From NCBI GenBank assembly GCA_946811185.2, contig OX328102.1, positions 50,135,619 through 50,199,618 on the forward strand: DNA of 64,000 nucleotides, given 5' to 3'. The notes beneath the pieces were generated by a model. The model searched no databases, was not told the DNA's origin, and saw only the letters and a list, made by a program, of their open reading frames with translations. Every line of letters begins with the position of its first letter. Within the stretch, counting starts at the first letter, position 1. This DNA is from Hippopus hippopus. Taxonomy: Eukaryota > Mollusca > Bivalvia > Cardiida > Cardiidae. Made by a program: the position numbers and the translations under genes. Shown here one piece after another: positions 13,945-25,415 of this stretch.

Positions 13945-14220
13945 ACTCAGCTGATCTGTCAAGGGATAACGAAATTTTCATTATCGGACACCGTTACTAT
14001 AAATAGCACATTGGGCATTCCTTCTTTATCGTATATAGCAAGACTTACTATATACGATATACAGGGAGTCGCCAATGTGCTATTTATAGAAACGGTGTTA
14101 ATGAAATATGAGTATATTCCGTGATATACAGGCGATGCACCAATGTGCTATAAGTGTTCGATGATCGACCAAGGAAAATTTTAGTGTTCCGTGATAGACC
14201 TATAGAGCTTCAAAGGCCTG
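13945..14220. repeat. Inverted-repeat element
   Basis: ATAAATAGCACATTGGG (about 14000) and CCAATGTGCTATTTATAG (about 14073) are inverted around an inner palindrome CGTATATAGCAAG/CTTACTATATACG. A further half copy follows at 14140-14215. It is probably a small MITE. Confidence 0.6.
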
Positions 14221-14369
14221 TGCAATGACAGATTATCATCTTCACAATATTTTCCATGGAATGATTTAAACTTAAATGCATTTTAACACCGTCGTTGTTT
14301 ACTTCTGGTCGCCATTGGGGCTTTAAGTGTCCTCTAAAGTATCCGATGTCGCCCATTGGGCCAGTCGGG

Positions 14370-14625
14370 TATGTCTGTGGTTAGCGTATCTGACTCGTGA
14401 CCTTGTGGTTGCGTGTTCGATACCCGGTTACGGCAAACTTTCTTTCCGTTGAGTTTTCGCCTGCAACCTCTGATGCATGTGAGAATAGCAGTCAGTGGCT
14501 TGGAAAGAAAGTTGTGTCAGTTTCGGTGTGAGAAAGCCAGGAAACACATGCGTAGGTGCACTGGCCGCTGTGATATGACCTAAACTGTTAAAACGGCGTA
14601 AACGCCAATACAGATAAACAATGTC
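14370..14625 (+). mobile_element. tRNA-derived SINE, family S2, copy
   Basis: The head has the A box-like TCTGTGGTTAGCGTATCTGA and B box GTTCGATACCC. The body has CCTCTGATGCATGTGAGAA, AAGAAAGTTGTGTCAG and a tail with GTTAAAACGGCGTAAACGCC. The same order is found at 24353-24605. Confidence 0.75.
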
Positions 14626-14826
14626 GACCATGACATGCAAGCGGTTATAATAAAGCGCTGATGGGGTAACATTTCAATTAAAAGTTTTTGATAATGAAAA
14701 ATTATAGAATGAGATATGGACAAAAGGCCTATCTAGATCATATCGTGTTCTGTTTTTGTTACTGACAAAAACGCTTTACTCGTTAAGCTACTGTTTATTG
14801 AAGTGCTTTGTTAACACTTCATATGA

Positions 14827-15065
14827 GTTGTGCTCTGTGAAAAAAGGGGATTTAATTAATCTTTAAAAAGTATCGACCTGGGTCAGCCTGCGCGGTCCGC
14901 GCAGGCTGACCTTGGTAGAAACTTTTTGCTCTTGCTCAAGTTTCTGCGTGTCAAAGGAACCGCCTACCTCATTATCCAGTCGATTGTTAGACAAAATGGA
15001 TTTCAGAGATTCATAAAATATGTCACAACTTTCTTGATATAATACATCTTAGAGCGCCTCTCATA
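14827..15065 (+). mobile_element. MITE family B, copy
   Basis: Contains GTGCTCTGTGAAAAAAGGGG, the palindromic GTCAGCCTGCGCGGTCCGCG and GTTAGACAAAATGGATTTC; the far end is decayed. Confidence 0.7.
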
Positions 15066-15127
15066 TACAATTCAGAGAGAGAGCGCACGTGTACAAATAC
15101 TGGAGAAGTGTGCCGGTTTTCTTAGCT

Positions 15128-15180
15128 TATACCGTAACAGGGTAGATCCAAGATCAGACTGCACGTTCTGTAAAAAGGGA
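15128..15180. repeat. 70-bp palindrome family, half copy
   Basis: GTAGATCCAAGATCAGACTG followed by a decayed second arm. Confidence 0.5.
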
Positions 15181-15374
15181 TACAAGGACTATGTAAACAT
15201 TATCTTTAGTTATTTAATATCGACTGTGCATATTCATATCATTAATTATTCAAATTGATTCCTTACCTCCTGAAACATGTCTGCAGCAGACATTTTTTTT
15301 AGAACATCCACGTGTCATAAATAAAATCAAAATGATAGCAAATTTAAACCACACAAATTCCGAGAAGTAACGAC

Positions 15375-15525
15375 GCTGGCGGAGAAGGCTTTTGGAAAAC
15401 ATAGTGGAAAAAGGAGAAAATGCTGTAACCAGTTTTTCTCTCTTTTCCCACAATAACCTTTTAAAGATTAATCCCGTAATTTGGGTCAAATTCTCATTAG
15501 CAAATGCTTTTAAAATTGATCTAAA
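15375..15525 (-). mobile_element. TTAA hairpin MITE, decayed reverse copy
   Basis: Central hairpin GGAAAACATAGTGGAAAAAG / TCTCTTTTCCCACAATA with loss of the ends. Confidence 0.6.
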
Positions 15526-15678
15526 TTTTCGTTCGTCTGGTTTAATACATGAATACACGTGAAAAAATTGTGGCAAAAAGATTTCGTTCGTTTCCAACGA
15601 TTTGTTATATTGAACTTAGCTTCCAAAATCGGTCTGCCACAAATCGGAAAATAACCTTGTGCGGGAAAGAAAATGTTA

Positions 15679-15770
15679 ACACTTCACCAACGACAAATAT
15701 GTAGACTTGTCCAAACTGAAAGCAGTTGCAGACAACAATCCAAATGTGGCTAAAATGATGGAACTTTTCT
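15679..15770 (+). mobile_element. TTAA hairpin MITE, left-half fragment
   Basis: CACTTCACCAACGACAAATA and ACTTGTCCAAACTGAAAGC, ending before the hairpin, where the next copy begins. Confidence 0.6.
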
Positions 15771-15978
15771 TTAACCCTTTACCAAACGACAAAATTTTAA
15801 ACTGGTCCAAATTGAAAGCAATTGCAGACGACAAAATAAATGTAACTAAAAAACTGAAATTTGTTTCCAGCAGGGTAGAAAACATTGTGGGACAAGGAGA
15901 AAATGCTGGTAACCAATGTTTTCATAAGGCTTTTTCTTCAAGGTCGTTAAAACTCGGGATTGTGTGGTAAAGAGTTAA
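15771..15978 (+). mobile_element. TTAA hairpin MITE, copy
   Basis: TTAACCCTTTACCAAACGAC at the left and GTGTGGTAAAGAGTTAA at the right, with TTAA at both ends. The second hairpin arm is deleted. Confidence 0.8.
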
Positions 15979-16107
15979 TAGGGTTGAAGACATTGTGGTA
16001 AAAGGAGAAAATGCAGGTAACCAGCATTTTCTCCTTTTCCCACAATGTTTTCATACGGCTTCCCTCTCAAAGTTTTCAAAACTCGGGGTTGTGTGGTAAA
16101 GGGTTAA
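15979..16107 (+). mobile_element. TTAA hairpin MITE, right part with full hairpin
   Basis: Hairpin GACATTGTGGTAAAAGGAGA with AGCATTTTCTCCTTTTCCC, ending GGTAAAGGGTTAA. Confidence 0.8.
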
Positions 16108-16312
16108 CGCTTCACCAAATGACCCCTAATTTTTCCGACCCGAGGGAGGACTTTAAACAACATTTTGAATACAAACATTAATTTTCTCTTTTTTTTTCAA
16201 AACGTTTTCTACTTTTTTCGAAGAAGGCTTCATTCATTTAAGCCACATTTAATTTGTCGTCTGCAAATGGTTTTCAATATGGTCAAGTCTAAAATTTTGT
16301 AGTCCGGTAAAG
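16108..16312 (-). mobile_element. Decayed TTAA hairpin MITE
   Basis: Only the right-hand arm (AAGCCACATTTAATTTGTCG ... GTCTAAAATTTTGTAG) is clear; the middle is foreign or lost. Confidence 0.5.
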
Positions 16313-16317
16313 TTCAA

Positions 16318-16562
16318 AGCGTACGGGACTTGAGGCCAGGTTGGGGGGGGGGTCGCTGGTTCGATGCTCCGGCTCGGAGAATTTCTTTCCGAAGATTGAT
16401 GATAGTCATAACGACAGGATTCATTCCTCTCTCACTGCTGACCATTGTTTCGACGATGGCTATGTGAGAAAGCAGCCAGTGGCTCCGGAAGAATATTGTG
16501 CGAAGTACTGGTAAAAGAAACAGCAGGAAAGCATGGATGGTGCACTGGCCGCCATGATATAC
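16318..16562 (+). mobile_element. tRNA-derived SINE, family S1, 5'-shortened copy
   Basis: B box-like GGTTCGATGCTCC, then the S1 core CATTGTTTCGACGATGGCTA and GTGAGAAAGCAGCCAGTGGC, then TGGTGCACTGGCCGCCATGA. Confidence 0.7.
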
Positions 16563-16940
16563 GAGGGGTGTTCGATAGATCCTGGACTTTTGTTGTGAAA
16601 ATTGCTGACAAGCAAGGATAGGTGCATTGGCCGCAGCGATATAAATGAAATAACGTTGAAAACGGTTTTAAACACCATACAAACTAACAAACATGTGTAT
16701 GTGTATGTCCTCATCGCCTATCATTGTTTCGACGATGGTTATGTGGGAAAGCAGCCGGTGGCTCAGGAAGAATCGTGCAAAATACCAGGAACTAAGAAAC
16801 AGAAACTCCAGGAAAGCATGGATAGGTGCACTGGCCGCCACGATACCAGGGCAATTTTGTTGCAAAAAATGCAGGAAAGTATTGTCCACCGCGATATAAC
16901 TGAAAAAATGTTGAAAACGTCATTAAACACTATATGACGA
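16563..16940 (+). mobile_element. Two 3' pieces of SINE family S1 in tandem
   Basis: 16600-16690 and 16715-16940 both end with GCACTGGCCGC-like, GAAAACG and TTAAACACCATA-like tails. The second also has CATTGTTTCGACGATGGTTA. Confidence 0.65.
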
Positions 16941-17177
16941 CAAAAAGTACAACAGTCATTGTATTTCTTACTTTATAATATTTACTTTATTCTAATGTTT
17001 ATATATATGTGTAGAAATTTGTTCGGGTCAGACTTAAAGGTCAGACAAAACATAACCCTTAAAACTGTTTAAACCCTTAACTTGCTAAAAAGTTTCAATG
17101 AAAATTTTCAACAAATGGTAAAAAATTGAAAAAAAAAAATTACTTCAAAAGACTGTTGAAAGAAAACCAATACGTAA

Positions 17178-17245
17178 CGGATAGTGTAGATGCAAGATCA
17201 GACTGCACGAAATGTGCGGTCTGGTCTTGCCTCTACACTGTGCGC
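17178..17245. repeat. 70-bp palindrome family, copy
   Basis: GATAGTGTAGATGCAAGATC and its near complement around GTGCGGTCTGGTCTTGCC. Confidence 0.7.
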
Positions 17246-17381
17246 GAAAGAGTATCGAGTAATACAAAGCAGCGTCAAAAAGGGTCGAAATCCTGCGCTC
17301 TTGCACTCTTATATTGATTCAGAGTAAACCGAAAAACTTTGTTTAAAAACGCCTGAAATAAACTCGCAGAAGTCGACTTTT

Positions 17382-17575
17382 AACCCTTTACTACACAATC
17401 TTGAGTTTTTTACAACCCCCGAGGTAGAAGGCTTTTGAAAACATTCTGGAAAAAAGGAAGAAAAATCTGGTTAGAAGTATTGTTTTTCCAAGCTTTCAGA
17501 CAAAAATCCAAGCATTTGAGTAATATTCGATTTATTGTCTGCTAATGCTTTCAATTTGGACCTGCTCTAAAATCT
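17382..17575 (-). mobile_element. TTAA hairpin MITE, reverse copy
   Basis: Starts TAACCCTTTACTACACAATC and ends near GCTTTCAATTTGGACC; the hairpin is partly decayed. Confidence 0.7.
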
Positions 17576-17755
17576 GCGCAGGATGACATGAGTCAAACTT
17601 TTTGCTTTTGGTCAATTTCCAATTTTCGAAGGACCATTCTACCTCAAGATTCAGCCGGTTGATAGACAAAATGGATTTTCATGGATCCATAATTATGTGA
17701 AGACTTGCTCATGGATGCATGAAGCCCTTTTGTCAGAACATGGATCATATATTTT
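17570..17755 (+). mobile_element. MITE family B, 5'-truncated copy
   Basis: GACAAAATGGATTTTCATGG, then CTTTTGTCAGAACATGGATC at the right end. Confidence 0.65.
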
Positions 17756-17898
17756 TTTTCAAATCTGAAAAGATAAACTGAAAAGTAATTTCTGACATAG
17801 GTATACATAAAATTTTGTTGCAGTAGGAGGAAATGCACATACGAGTGATTTGTCATTTTATCAGAAGTGGTCTTCTGTTAGACAGGAAATGATTCGCT

Positions 17899-18129
17899 TA
17901 CCCTCCACCAAACAATATCATCGAGTTTTATCGACCCTGAGGAAGATGGCTTTTGAAAACATTTTGGGAAAAGAAGAAAATAGTGGTAACCAGCATTTCC
18001 TCCTTTTCCCACAATGTTTTTATATCCTATCAAAGATAAAAATAATTACTTGAGCCACATTTAATTTCTCGTCTGCAAATGATTTCAATTCGGTCCAGTC
18101 TTAAATTTTGTCGTTTGGTAAAGAGTTAA
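17899..18129 (-). mobile_element. TTAA hairpin MITE, reverse copy
   Basis: Starts ACCCTCCACCAAACAATATC, carries the full hairpin and ends TTTGGTAAAGAGTTAA. Confidence 0.75.
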
Positions 18130-18407
18130 ACGGCTTTGAACGTTGCAATATGGGAAAACATTTAAAGGTAAAATTCATTTTAAAGGTATCAAGGGTTGAA
18201 TCGGATTAGTAAATAAAGAGAAAATCGCCTCACTAAGGTGAAATAAAGTACCTTATAATGAACGTAAATCAATATTGGATCACAGAATTACATACCAGTT
18301 AAACCCGACTACCCGACTACATCCGCTAAATCGGGTGTTAAAATTTTAACTAGAGATAAAATACTTGCATTCCAGTCTACTTTCATCTTTACGTTGTTTC
18401 TTTTCAG
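18130..18407 (+). other. Upstream intron or leader of the host gene
   Basis: No repeat family or gene is recognised. A polypyrimidine tract and TTGTTTCTTTTCAG at 18394-18407 form a good 3' splice acceptor, so the ATG exon probably follows a non-coding first exon lying further left. Confidence 0.5.
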
Positions 18408-18472
18408 TGCTACTTCTGTGGACTTGTATAAAAACGAAAACCATGAATTAAAGTGAAAGTGCATTATAAGTT

Positions 18473-19402
18473 ATGGGAACGGGAATCAGCACAGCCTGTG
18501 GCAGTAAACGCTCGGTTCTTATTGCTAACAGTGTACGGAAATTGCCGACAATTCCCGAGAATGTCGATTCTGATGCTGATGGGGATTTAGATACACTTCA
18601 TAGACCCGGGAAGTTACACACTGCAGAATCGAGAGATTCTGGAATAGGGGAGAATGACGTACCAAACGGATATCTGTTCCAGAAATTTTCGGGTACCGGA
18701 GTTTTCAAGGGTTCATCATCCGAGTCCAGTCCGGAAAAGTCAGGCGACCAAAATTCGTCAAGGCTATCCAGGCCGCAGTCATGTCGTCTTGGACATCGCG
18801 GTCACCATGGCAACGGTAAAAGTAATAAGAATACGGAGCTATCCGAATCTCAGATACGGCGAATGGTCCGATCTGCGAGGGGACAACCTGGTCTCCCAAT
18901 GAAATTATCGGATGATTTGTCGGACGATACTTTGTCCAATGCAAGTAGTCCGTCACCTACGCGACAAAGTAGACCTAAAAGTGCGCGGAGAAAAAATCGC
19001 ACAAATAATGCACATAGCGGCGGAAATTCGCCAAAGACTATTAGTGACCTTGACACTTCGACTGACACAGATGTTAGTGATACAGACATGCTGTCTATTC
19101 CAGACGAAACAGGAGCATTTACGCGTGGAAAAGAAGACACGCCTAAAAGGCGTGGTTGGGTTCAAAACGAGGATTTTACTGATGTGATATTGACGTCATC
19201 AATTACGCCACGCGCGGGCTGTTCAACAGATATGTATCGCATTGTAAGTGGGACCTACTCGGATTATGACCTAAATTTGGCGAAGAAAGCGAGTGAACGA
19301 TCCATTTCGAGCATAATACTAACACCAATGGATGGTTCCATCACACCTACTAATTCGGAATGCTTTGATCCTTCTAATGATATGTATTACACGTGTGGAG
19401 GG
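18473..19402 (+). CDS. Host gene, first coding exon (unidentified; N-myristoylation-like start)
   Basis: 310 codons from ATG 18473 to a donor GGG/GTGAGT at 19402/19403, phase 0. The start MGTGISTACG has Gly2 and Ser6 as in N-myristoylation signals, with Cys9 as a possible palmitoylation site, so membrane anchoring is plausible. The rest is low-complexity and Ser/Asp/Arg-rich, hence largely disordered (SSSESSPEKSGDQNSSRLSR; SPSPTRQSRPKSARRKNRTN; repeated acidic DTDVSDTD). Candidate phosphosites such as SP and TP are frequent (ILTPMDGSITPT). The open frame continues to 19447, but past the donor it reads intron. A short upstream ATG-AAT-TAA precedes the start. I do not recognise the gene. Coding is supported by composition, the splice sites on both sides and matching exon phases downstream. 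Confidence 0.7.
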
Positions 19403-19849
19403 GTGAGTGTTACCTATATATCAGTGTGTTGTGCACCGTCATCTTAAACATCATGGAACTGCTTTCTCGTATATTAGTACACAAACGAGTTAGAAGGTTC
19501 TAAATAGGGCGAACTATTTTTTTCTAACCCGTATCAAAACATTTCTGTGTTATGACGTATCCATTACAAACACTTCGAAAAATATTGAGAAAATGAGAGA
19601 CTGCTTGTAAAACATGGGAGGGGGTCCGTGCTGGCTCCTATGGTGCTCTTATTAGGTCAACCGTCTCACAGCAAAGTTGGCCACATGCTCCTAGATATAC
19701 CGATTTTTCCTAGGTCCGAAAGCATTTTTGGGATTAATCCTACTGCAACCGCTAGGCAGTCCTTCTTCTTATCGATTGTCGTTTACTTAGTTTATACATC
19801 TTTATTTAGCACTTTTTCGTCCTCTTATTATGTTTTCTACTTTTCCTAG

Positions 19850-20125
19850 ATTGATTGTATGGTGTTTAACGCCGTTTTCAACATTATTTCAGTTATATCG
19901 CAGCAGCCTGTGCACCTATCCATGCTCTCCTGGTGTCTCTTTTACCAGTACTCCTCACAATTTTCTTTCCAAGCCACTGGCTGCTTTCCCACATAACCAT
20001 CGTCGAAACAATGGTCAACGGTAGGAGTGGAATGAATCCTGTCGCAATGGCTACTATCAGTCCTCGGAAAGAAAACGACCCCCTGTTCTCAAGTCCTGCA
20101 CGTTATCGAACTCTTTCTATGGCTC
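19850..20125 (-). mobile_element. SINE family S1, reverse copy without clear tRNA head
   Basis: On the plus strand GTATGGTGTTTAACGCCG opens it, then CATAACCATCGTCGAAACAA (the S1 core) and GGAATGAATCCTGTCGCAA. Confidence 0.75.
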
Positions 20126-20769
20126 CTCTCACCCCCTTTGAAGAAAATGTCCGATTATGTGTTCTTTGAATTTCTCCACAAAGCGCGAATTAAACACACT
20201 TCGAAAGTGTTATATAGAAGCAGTTGATACGGACAGAGGCATATGACATATTCATGACAAGTTTTCAGTCCCACCTTATATTTGTATACACAATTACCCA
20301 AACTTTTGAAATGGCTTATATCATTTGCATTCACTGAAGGAAGGTATTTTATGCTTGCCCTAAAAGCATGGCTAATTTGATCAGACAATCGACTTTGAGT
20401 GCAAAACAAAAAACTGCACGATTCTGCTACTTTACTACAAAAAGGTTTTGAAAAATTCAGACTGCTGTTTTTTTTTTTACGCCTGTATAATGTTTCTTTC
20501 GAACCTTTTCCACCAGGACTTCAGTAGAACTTTCTGGCAAACTATTGATGGATTTTTCAATATATTTGCAAAACAGACCTAACACCGTTATTCTCCTATT
20601 TGATCACTTTTTAAAGTTAAGAATTTTTGTGTCAATGAAATGTGTTTATACATTTTTCGAACTCCGAATTTCTAACCTTTTCAATTATCCAGATTTTATA
20701 GGGATTTTCTTAGTTACATGTACTTACTGATGGATCTTTATAGTTCCTATCATATTGATGCAATTCATT

Positions 20770-20995
20770 TATCCCTTTCCCAAACGATGAATTTTAGACC
20801 TTGAAATAGAAGTCATCTGCAAAAGACAATCTAAAAAAATTGATAAAATTGAGTTGAATTTCAAATCTCTGACTGGATGGCAAAGATTGCTGGTGGAAGA
20901 AAATACTGGTCAGCAGCATTTTCTACTTTTTCAAAAATGTTTTCAAACCCGTTTTTTTAATGAGTCGTAAAAACACAGAATAGTTTTGTGAAGGA
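20770..20995 (+). mobile_element. Decayed TTAA hairpin MITE
   Basis: CTTTCCCAAACGATGAATTT and AGCAGCATTTTCTACTTTTT recall the family; the ends are worn. Confidence 0.45.
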
Positions 20996-21083
20996 ACATA
21001 TTATTGTGGTGTTCTAATACATAGCCTGCTAGTTAAATATTTTGAATTCAGGAAAACTGACTAAGTATAGCTGTATAATTGAG

Positions 21084-21335
21084 ATCCAAGCAGTTCATTA
21101 GTTTTTCTTTTTTTTAATTTCAAGTAGTTCCAGTTTTTTTTTTTCCCCTTAAACTCTAAGCAGTTCCACAGGTTTTTTATTTTGAAATTACAGGCAATTC
21201 CATAGTTTTTTTTTTTAATTCCAAGCAGTTCCACAGTTTTTTTTGTTTTTTTTTTTTTAATTCCAAGAAGTTCAACGTTTCTTTTTTTAAATTCCTAGTA
21301 TTTGAAGAGGTTTGATTCCAAGCAGTTCCATGATG
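21084..21335. repeat. Tandem AATTCCAAGCAGTTCCACAG + T-run repeat
   Basis: About six diverged units of 40-50 bp, each with (A)CCAAGCAGTTCCA and a following T-run. Confidence 0.75.
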
Positions 21336-21874
21336 TTTTAGTCCTTGTATTTTTTAGACGTTGATATAACTGTGTGTACCCTGTATGTTCCGTTTTTTGT
21401 TTTATATCTCTCACTATGTGAACTCCTTCGCATAAAAATAAGATAGAAAGCAAAGGGAAATTCTGAAAATCATCGCGGCTGCATTTTATGTGGTTAGGAA
21501 AGTCAAAGCAGTTTCGGTATCAAGGATATCTTTCACTAAGCTGCGTAGAATTACGCAAGTTTTTTAGGGGATTGAATATATACACACATACGATTCCTGC
21601 TGTACCAAAAAGTTTGAGCTGGTATAAAGTTACACAAATATTTACTCAAATGGTTGAGTTATGCAGTTTAATGAAACTTGTTTTCAGATTTGAATCTTGC
21701 TTACCTAAACTGCGTACGAAAGTTTCGTGCGTACGCAGATTAGAAAAAGGTATCCATGGATCCGAAGAGCCCAATCTATAAGGGGCGTAACTAGGGATTT
21801 AGAATCATTATGCAATCCAAAATTCGAGTGTTATTTTACCCTTTGGCTGTTAAGCCTGACGCGGTACGCTTTAC

Positions 21875-21938
21875 GGACAGTTTAAATCAAGATCAGACTG
21901 CACGGAAGGTAGAGTCCTATCTCGATGTACACTGTCCG
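21875..21938. repeat. 70-bp palindrome family, copy
   Basis: GGACAGTTTAAATCAAGATC ... CGATGTACACTGTCC. Confidence 0.65.
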
Positions 21939-22403
21939 ATACAGAGATTTTGAATCGAAAAGAAATCGGATGAAATCGCAATATTTGACTTTTTACTATC
22001 GGTTAGAAATTTTCAATTGTTTTTAGCTTTTTTAGGCTTTATGATGGAGACAGAGTTGTTTTATAAAGCGATTATTTTAAAAATGTTTTAACTGTTCCAT
22101 TTTTTTTTTTACATAACGCACTTGGTATGCTATAGGCCTATTTTGGATTATGGACGCTACGCCGTTGAGTATTCAAAATGAAAGAACAGAATATGCAGAA
22201 TCCGACTTTAGATCCACGATACTAATAGATTGGCATGAAATTGAATAGTTTTATCTTTTTTAACCTGGCTGAAAAAGTCCATTATGTCATTTGGTGTTGC
22301 AAGGGTTTATTTTAACGTTGGGTGGATCCTTCTTTTGAACCCCTTAACTGCTGAGTAAAAATGTAAAATATTGTTATTTCTTTCTCTATGGTAAAACCCC
22401 AAA

Positions 22404-22469
22404 TGACAGTGTAGATCACAGATCAGCCTGTACATTCCTTGCAGTTTGATCTTGATTCTTACTTTTTCG
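22404..22469. repeat. 70-bp palindrome family, decayed copy
   Basis: GACAGTGTAGATCACAGATC with a worn second arm. Confidence 0.55.
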
Positions 22470-22712
22470 CAAAAGTGCAATGAATTGAGCTTAGGGTTGA
22501 ATGTAAATCACTTGTAATATTAGAATCTACTAACCAAAGTGTTGATCTATTTACGAAGATTTGATTCGACTTTCAATTTGTAAAGCTGTACTTGTTTTGT
22601 AAGACTTAAATACCACACAAACAATTAAGTCTGGCATACTTCTTATTAATACAGAGCAGAATAGAAAATATTATATTCATTTCATGAATGAGACAAGTAC
22701 AAACTGTACATA

Positions 22713-22762
22713 GGCAAAATCACATCATGTTTAAAAGGCAAAATCACATCATGTTTAAAAGA
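22713..22762. repeat. Short direct duplication
   Basis: GGCAAAATCACATCATGTTT occurs twice in a row with period 24. Confidence 0.7.
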
Positions 22763-23362
22763 AAGTATTTATCTATTTCTTTGTTTTTTTCAGATACATT
22801 GAACTATGCTTTTCACGGGGCATAATTCGCATTTATATCTATGACACGCAGCTCTGTAAACTTATCTCAAATTAAAGTATTCTCTTTGACTTTACAGTGT
22901 ACTTTCTATATAGAAATAAGAAATAAAGCCACTACTACTATCTACTATTTCTTTGAAAAAAAAAAAAGTACTTAAATTTCGATGATGCTTTCAAATTAGG
23001 AGTTTTAAGAGACGGTGAAGATAAATCACTATAATTGTAAGCTAAAAGTAATGTCAATATCAGGACAGAAGAGTAGAAAATTACAAAAAAAGGCATCGTT
23101 TTAAAACAGTCAAAAAGTCTTATTAAGTCAAGTTAGACCACGGAACAGACAAACATCTTCAAGACAGCTCTCATGTCGAAATAGTTTTTTTTTTTGTTCA
23201 ACTATATTTTCTGAAACTTGCATAAAGAGAGACACAAAACTGCAGCCAAAACACCATTTCCTGTTAACACTCTACCGTCTAAATATAGTTTATCAATGAA
23301 AGTGTATCTTAGCTTTAAATTCTTTTAAAAACATGTTCTGTACAAGATAAGGTGCGTTTGCA

Positions 23363-23428
23363 GACACTGAAGAACAAGATCAGACTGCATAAAACGTGCT
23401 GTCTGATCTTTGTTTTACACTGTCCGAT
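23363..23428. repeat. 70-bp palindrome family, copy
   Basis: GACACTGAAGAACAAGATCA ... TCTGATCTTTGTTTTACACT. Confidence 0.65.
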
Positions 23429-24352
23429 ATTTTGAGGGTTTTTTTTTTTTAGTCCGGACAAATTGAAATTGCTAGAAGTGTAATTTGTTTACGGACTAAG
23501 AATATCTTTCATTTACGTTGCGGTCAAAGAGTAAATATCAATAGTTCCATTCGTTGTATCCGATTCAATAGACTGGTTCTAAATGGGTAATTTATATCAT
23601 TACTTGAATTCGTTTCTTTATCTTCTAACCGAGCAAGGCAACAGTGTTATTCAGTGCATTTGAAATCTAAATGACCTTTTCAAGCAGCGCCATTATTTAT
23701 TCATTTATTTACTTGATAGCTCGTGCTCGCACACTTGTTCGATTAAACAAGTGGACGTGCTTAGACTTTCAAAGTTTAATACAAGTCCTGCTTTTAAGCG
23801 TTCCTAATGCACATTCTATGCAAATTTTTCTCTATAATTTTTAGCTCCTCATGGCCCGGTGTCCGTCGTGCGTCCGTCCGAGCGTCCGTGCGTGCGTTAA
23901 CTTTTATTTCAAACATCTTCTTCTCTAAGACTACCCATCCAATTTTGATGAACTTCACAGGAATTATCCTAACATGGTCCTCTTCAAAGTATCTTGAAAT
24001 AATTTGATTCCTTCAAAAACTCTGGTTGCTATGGCAACAAAACTGAGAAATATTGAAAACTTTGAAAGTCTTCTTGTCTGAAACCATAAGGTTCAGGGCT
24101 ACCAAATTTGGCATGTAGCTTTATCTAATAGACCTCTACCAAGTTTCTTCAAATTGTAACCCTGGGGTCAAAATTGGCCCCGCACCGAGGGTCACAAGTT
24201 TTACACGAGCTTATATAGAGAAAACTTTAGAAATCTTCCTGTACCTAGCCATAAGACCAAGGGCTACCAATTTTTGCATGTAGCTTTATCTAGTGGGCGT
24301 CCACCGAGAGGACACACATTATAGCCCTTGCGGACACAATTTCTACGCTCGG

Positions 24353-24605
24353 CCGGGTAGCTCAGTGGTTAGCGTATCTGACTCGTGACCTGGAAGTTGC
24401 TGGTTCGATACCCGGTTGCGGCGGACTTTCTCTCCGGCGATTCTTCGCCTCTCACCTCTGATGCATGTGAGAAAAGTAGTCAGTGGCTTTGGAAAGAAAG
24501 TTGTGTCAGTACTGGTGTGAGAAAGCCATGAAACACAGGTGCGTCACTAACCGCCATGATATGACATTAGCTGTTAAAATGGCGTTAAACTCTAATACAA
24601 ACCAA
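24353..24605 (+). mobile_element. tRNA-derived SINE, family S2, nearly complete
   Basis: A box GGTAGCTCAGTGGTTAGCG and B box GGTTCGATACCC in a tRNA-like head, body with CACCTCTGATGCATGTGAGA, AAGAAAGTTGTGTCAGTACT and a tail GTTAAAATGGCGTTAAACTC ending in CTAATACAAACC twice. Confidence 0.85.
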
Positions 24606-25099
24606 ATCTAATACAAACCACAAGTTCTACATGGGCTTATTTAGGGAAAAAATTTAAAAAATCTTCTCGTACCTAGCCATAAAGCCTAGGGCTACAAAGT
24701 TTTGCATGTAGCTTTATCTAGTGGACCTCTACCAAGAGGGCTCAAATTATAGCCCTGGGGTCAAGTTTGGCCCTACCCAAGAGGTCACAAGTTTTACATG
24801 GGCTCATATAGTGAAAAATTTAGTTCAAATCTTATTGTTAGTAACCACAAGACCCAGGGCCACCAAATTTAGCCCTGCCTCATGAGTCTCGTGCTTTATG
24901 AGGCCCTTTATTGATGAAATTTTGAAAATCGTCTTGTTTATAACCATACACGTTGTATTCTAGACCTGTATTATTTGGTATGGAGCTTTATCTTGTGGAC
25001 CTCTATCAGGATTTACTTAAATATAGCTCTGTGGTCAAAAAAGGCTTTGCCTTGGAGTCATCACTTTCTCGTGGGATTTTACAGAGAAAGTTTTGTTGT

Positions 25100-25415
25100 A
25101 TAGTTGTATGGTGTTTAACGCCGTTTTCAACATTATTTCAGTTATATCACGGCGGCCAGTGCACCTATCCATGCGTTCCTGGAGTCTCTTTTACCAGTAC
25201 TTCGCACAATTTACTTTCCAAGCCACTGGCTGCTTTCCCACATAATCATCGTCGAAACAATGGTCAGCGGTGGGAGAGGAATGAATCCTGTCGCAGTGAC
25301 TATCATCAATCCTCGGAAAGAAATTAGCCGAGCCAGGGGTCGTAGTCAGGGATCGAACCCTGGACCCCGTGTTCTCAAGTCCTGCACGCTACCGACTGAG
25401 CTACCGGGGCTCGGC
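25100..25415 (-). mobile_element. tRNA-derived SINE, family S1, complete with head
   Basis: On the minus strand the head reads CCCCGGTAGCTCAGTCGGTA (A box) and GGGTTCGATCCCTGAC (B box). Then come the core GTTTCGACGATG and the tail GTTTAACGCCG-type. The head is a tRNA relic, not a working tRNA gene. Confidence 0.85.

Noticed and set aside
19403..19447. Host exon ending at the stop at 19445-19447
   Set aside because: GGG/GTGAGT at 19402/19403 is a strong donor and the downstream exons match its phase; the stop is probably intronic, though a retained-intron isoform is possible.
25330..25415. tRNA gene on the minus strand
   Set aside because: A and B boxes are present, but it is fused to the SINE S1 body and does not form a proper acceptor stem on its own.
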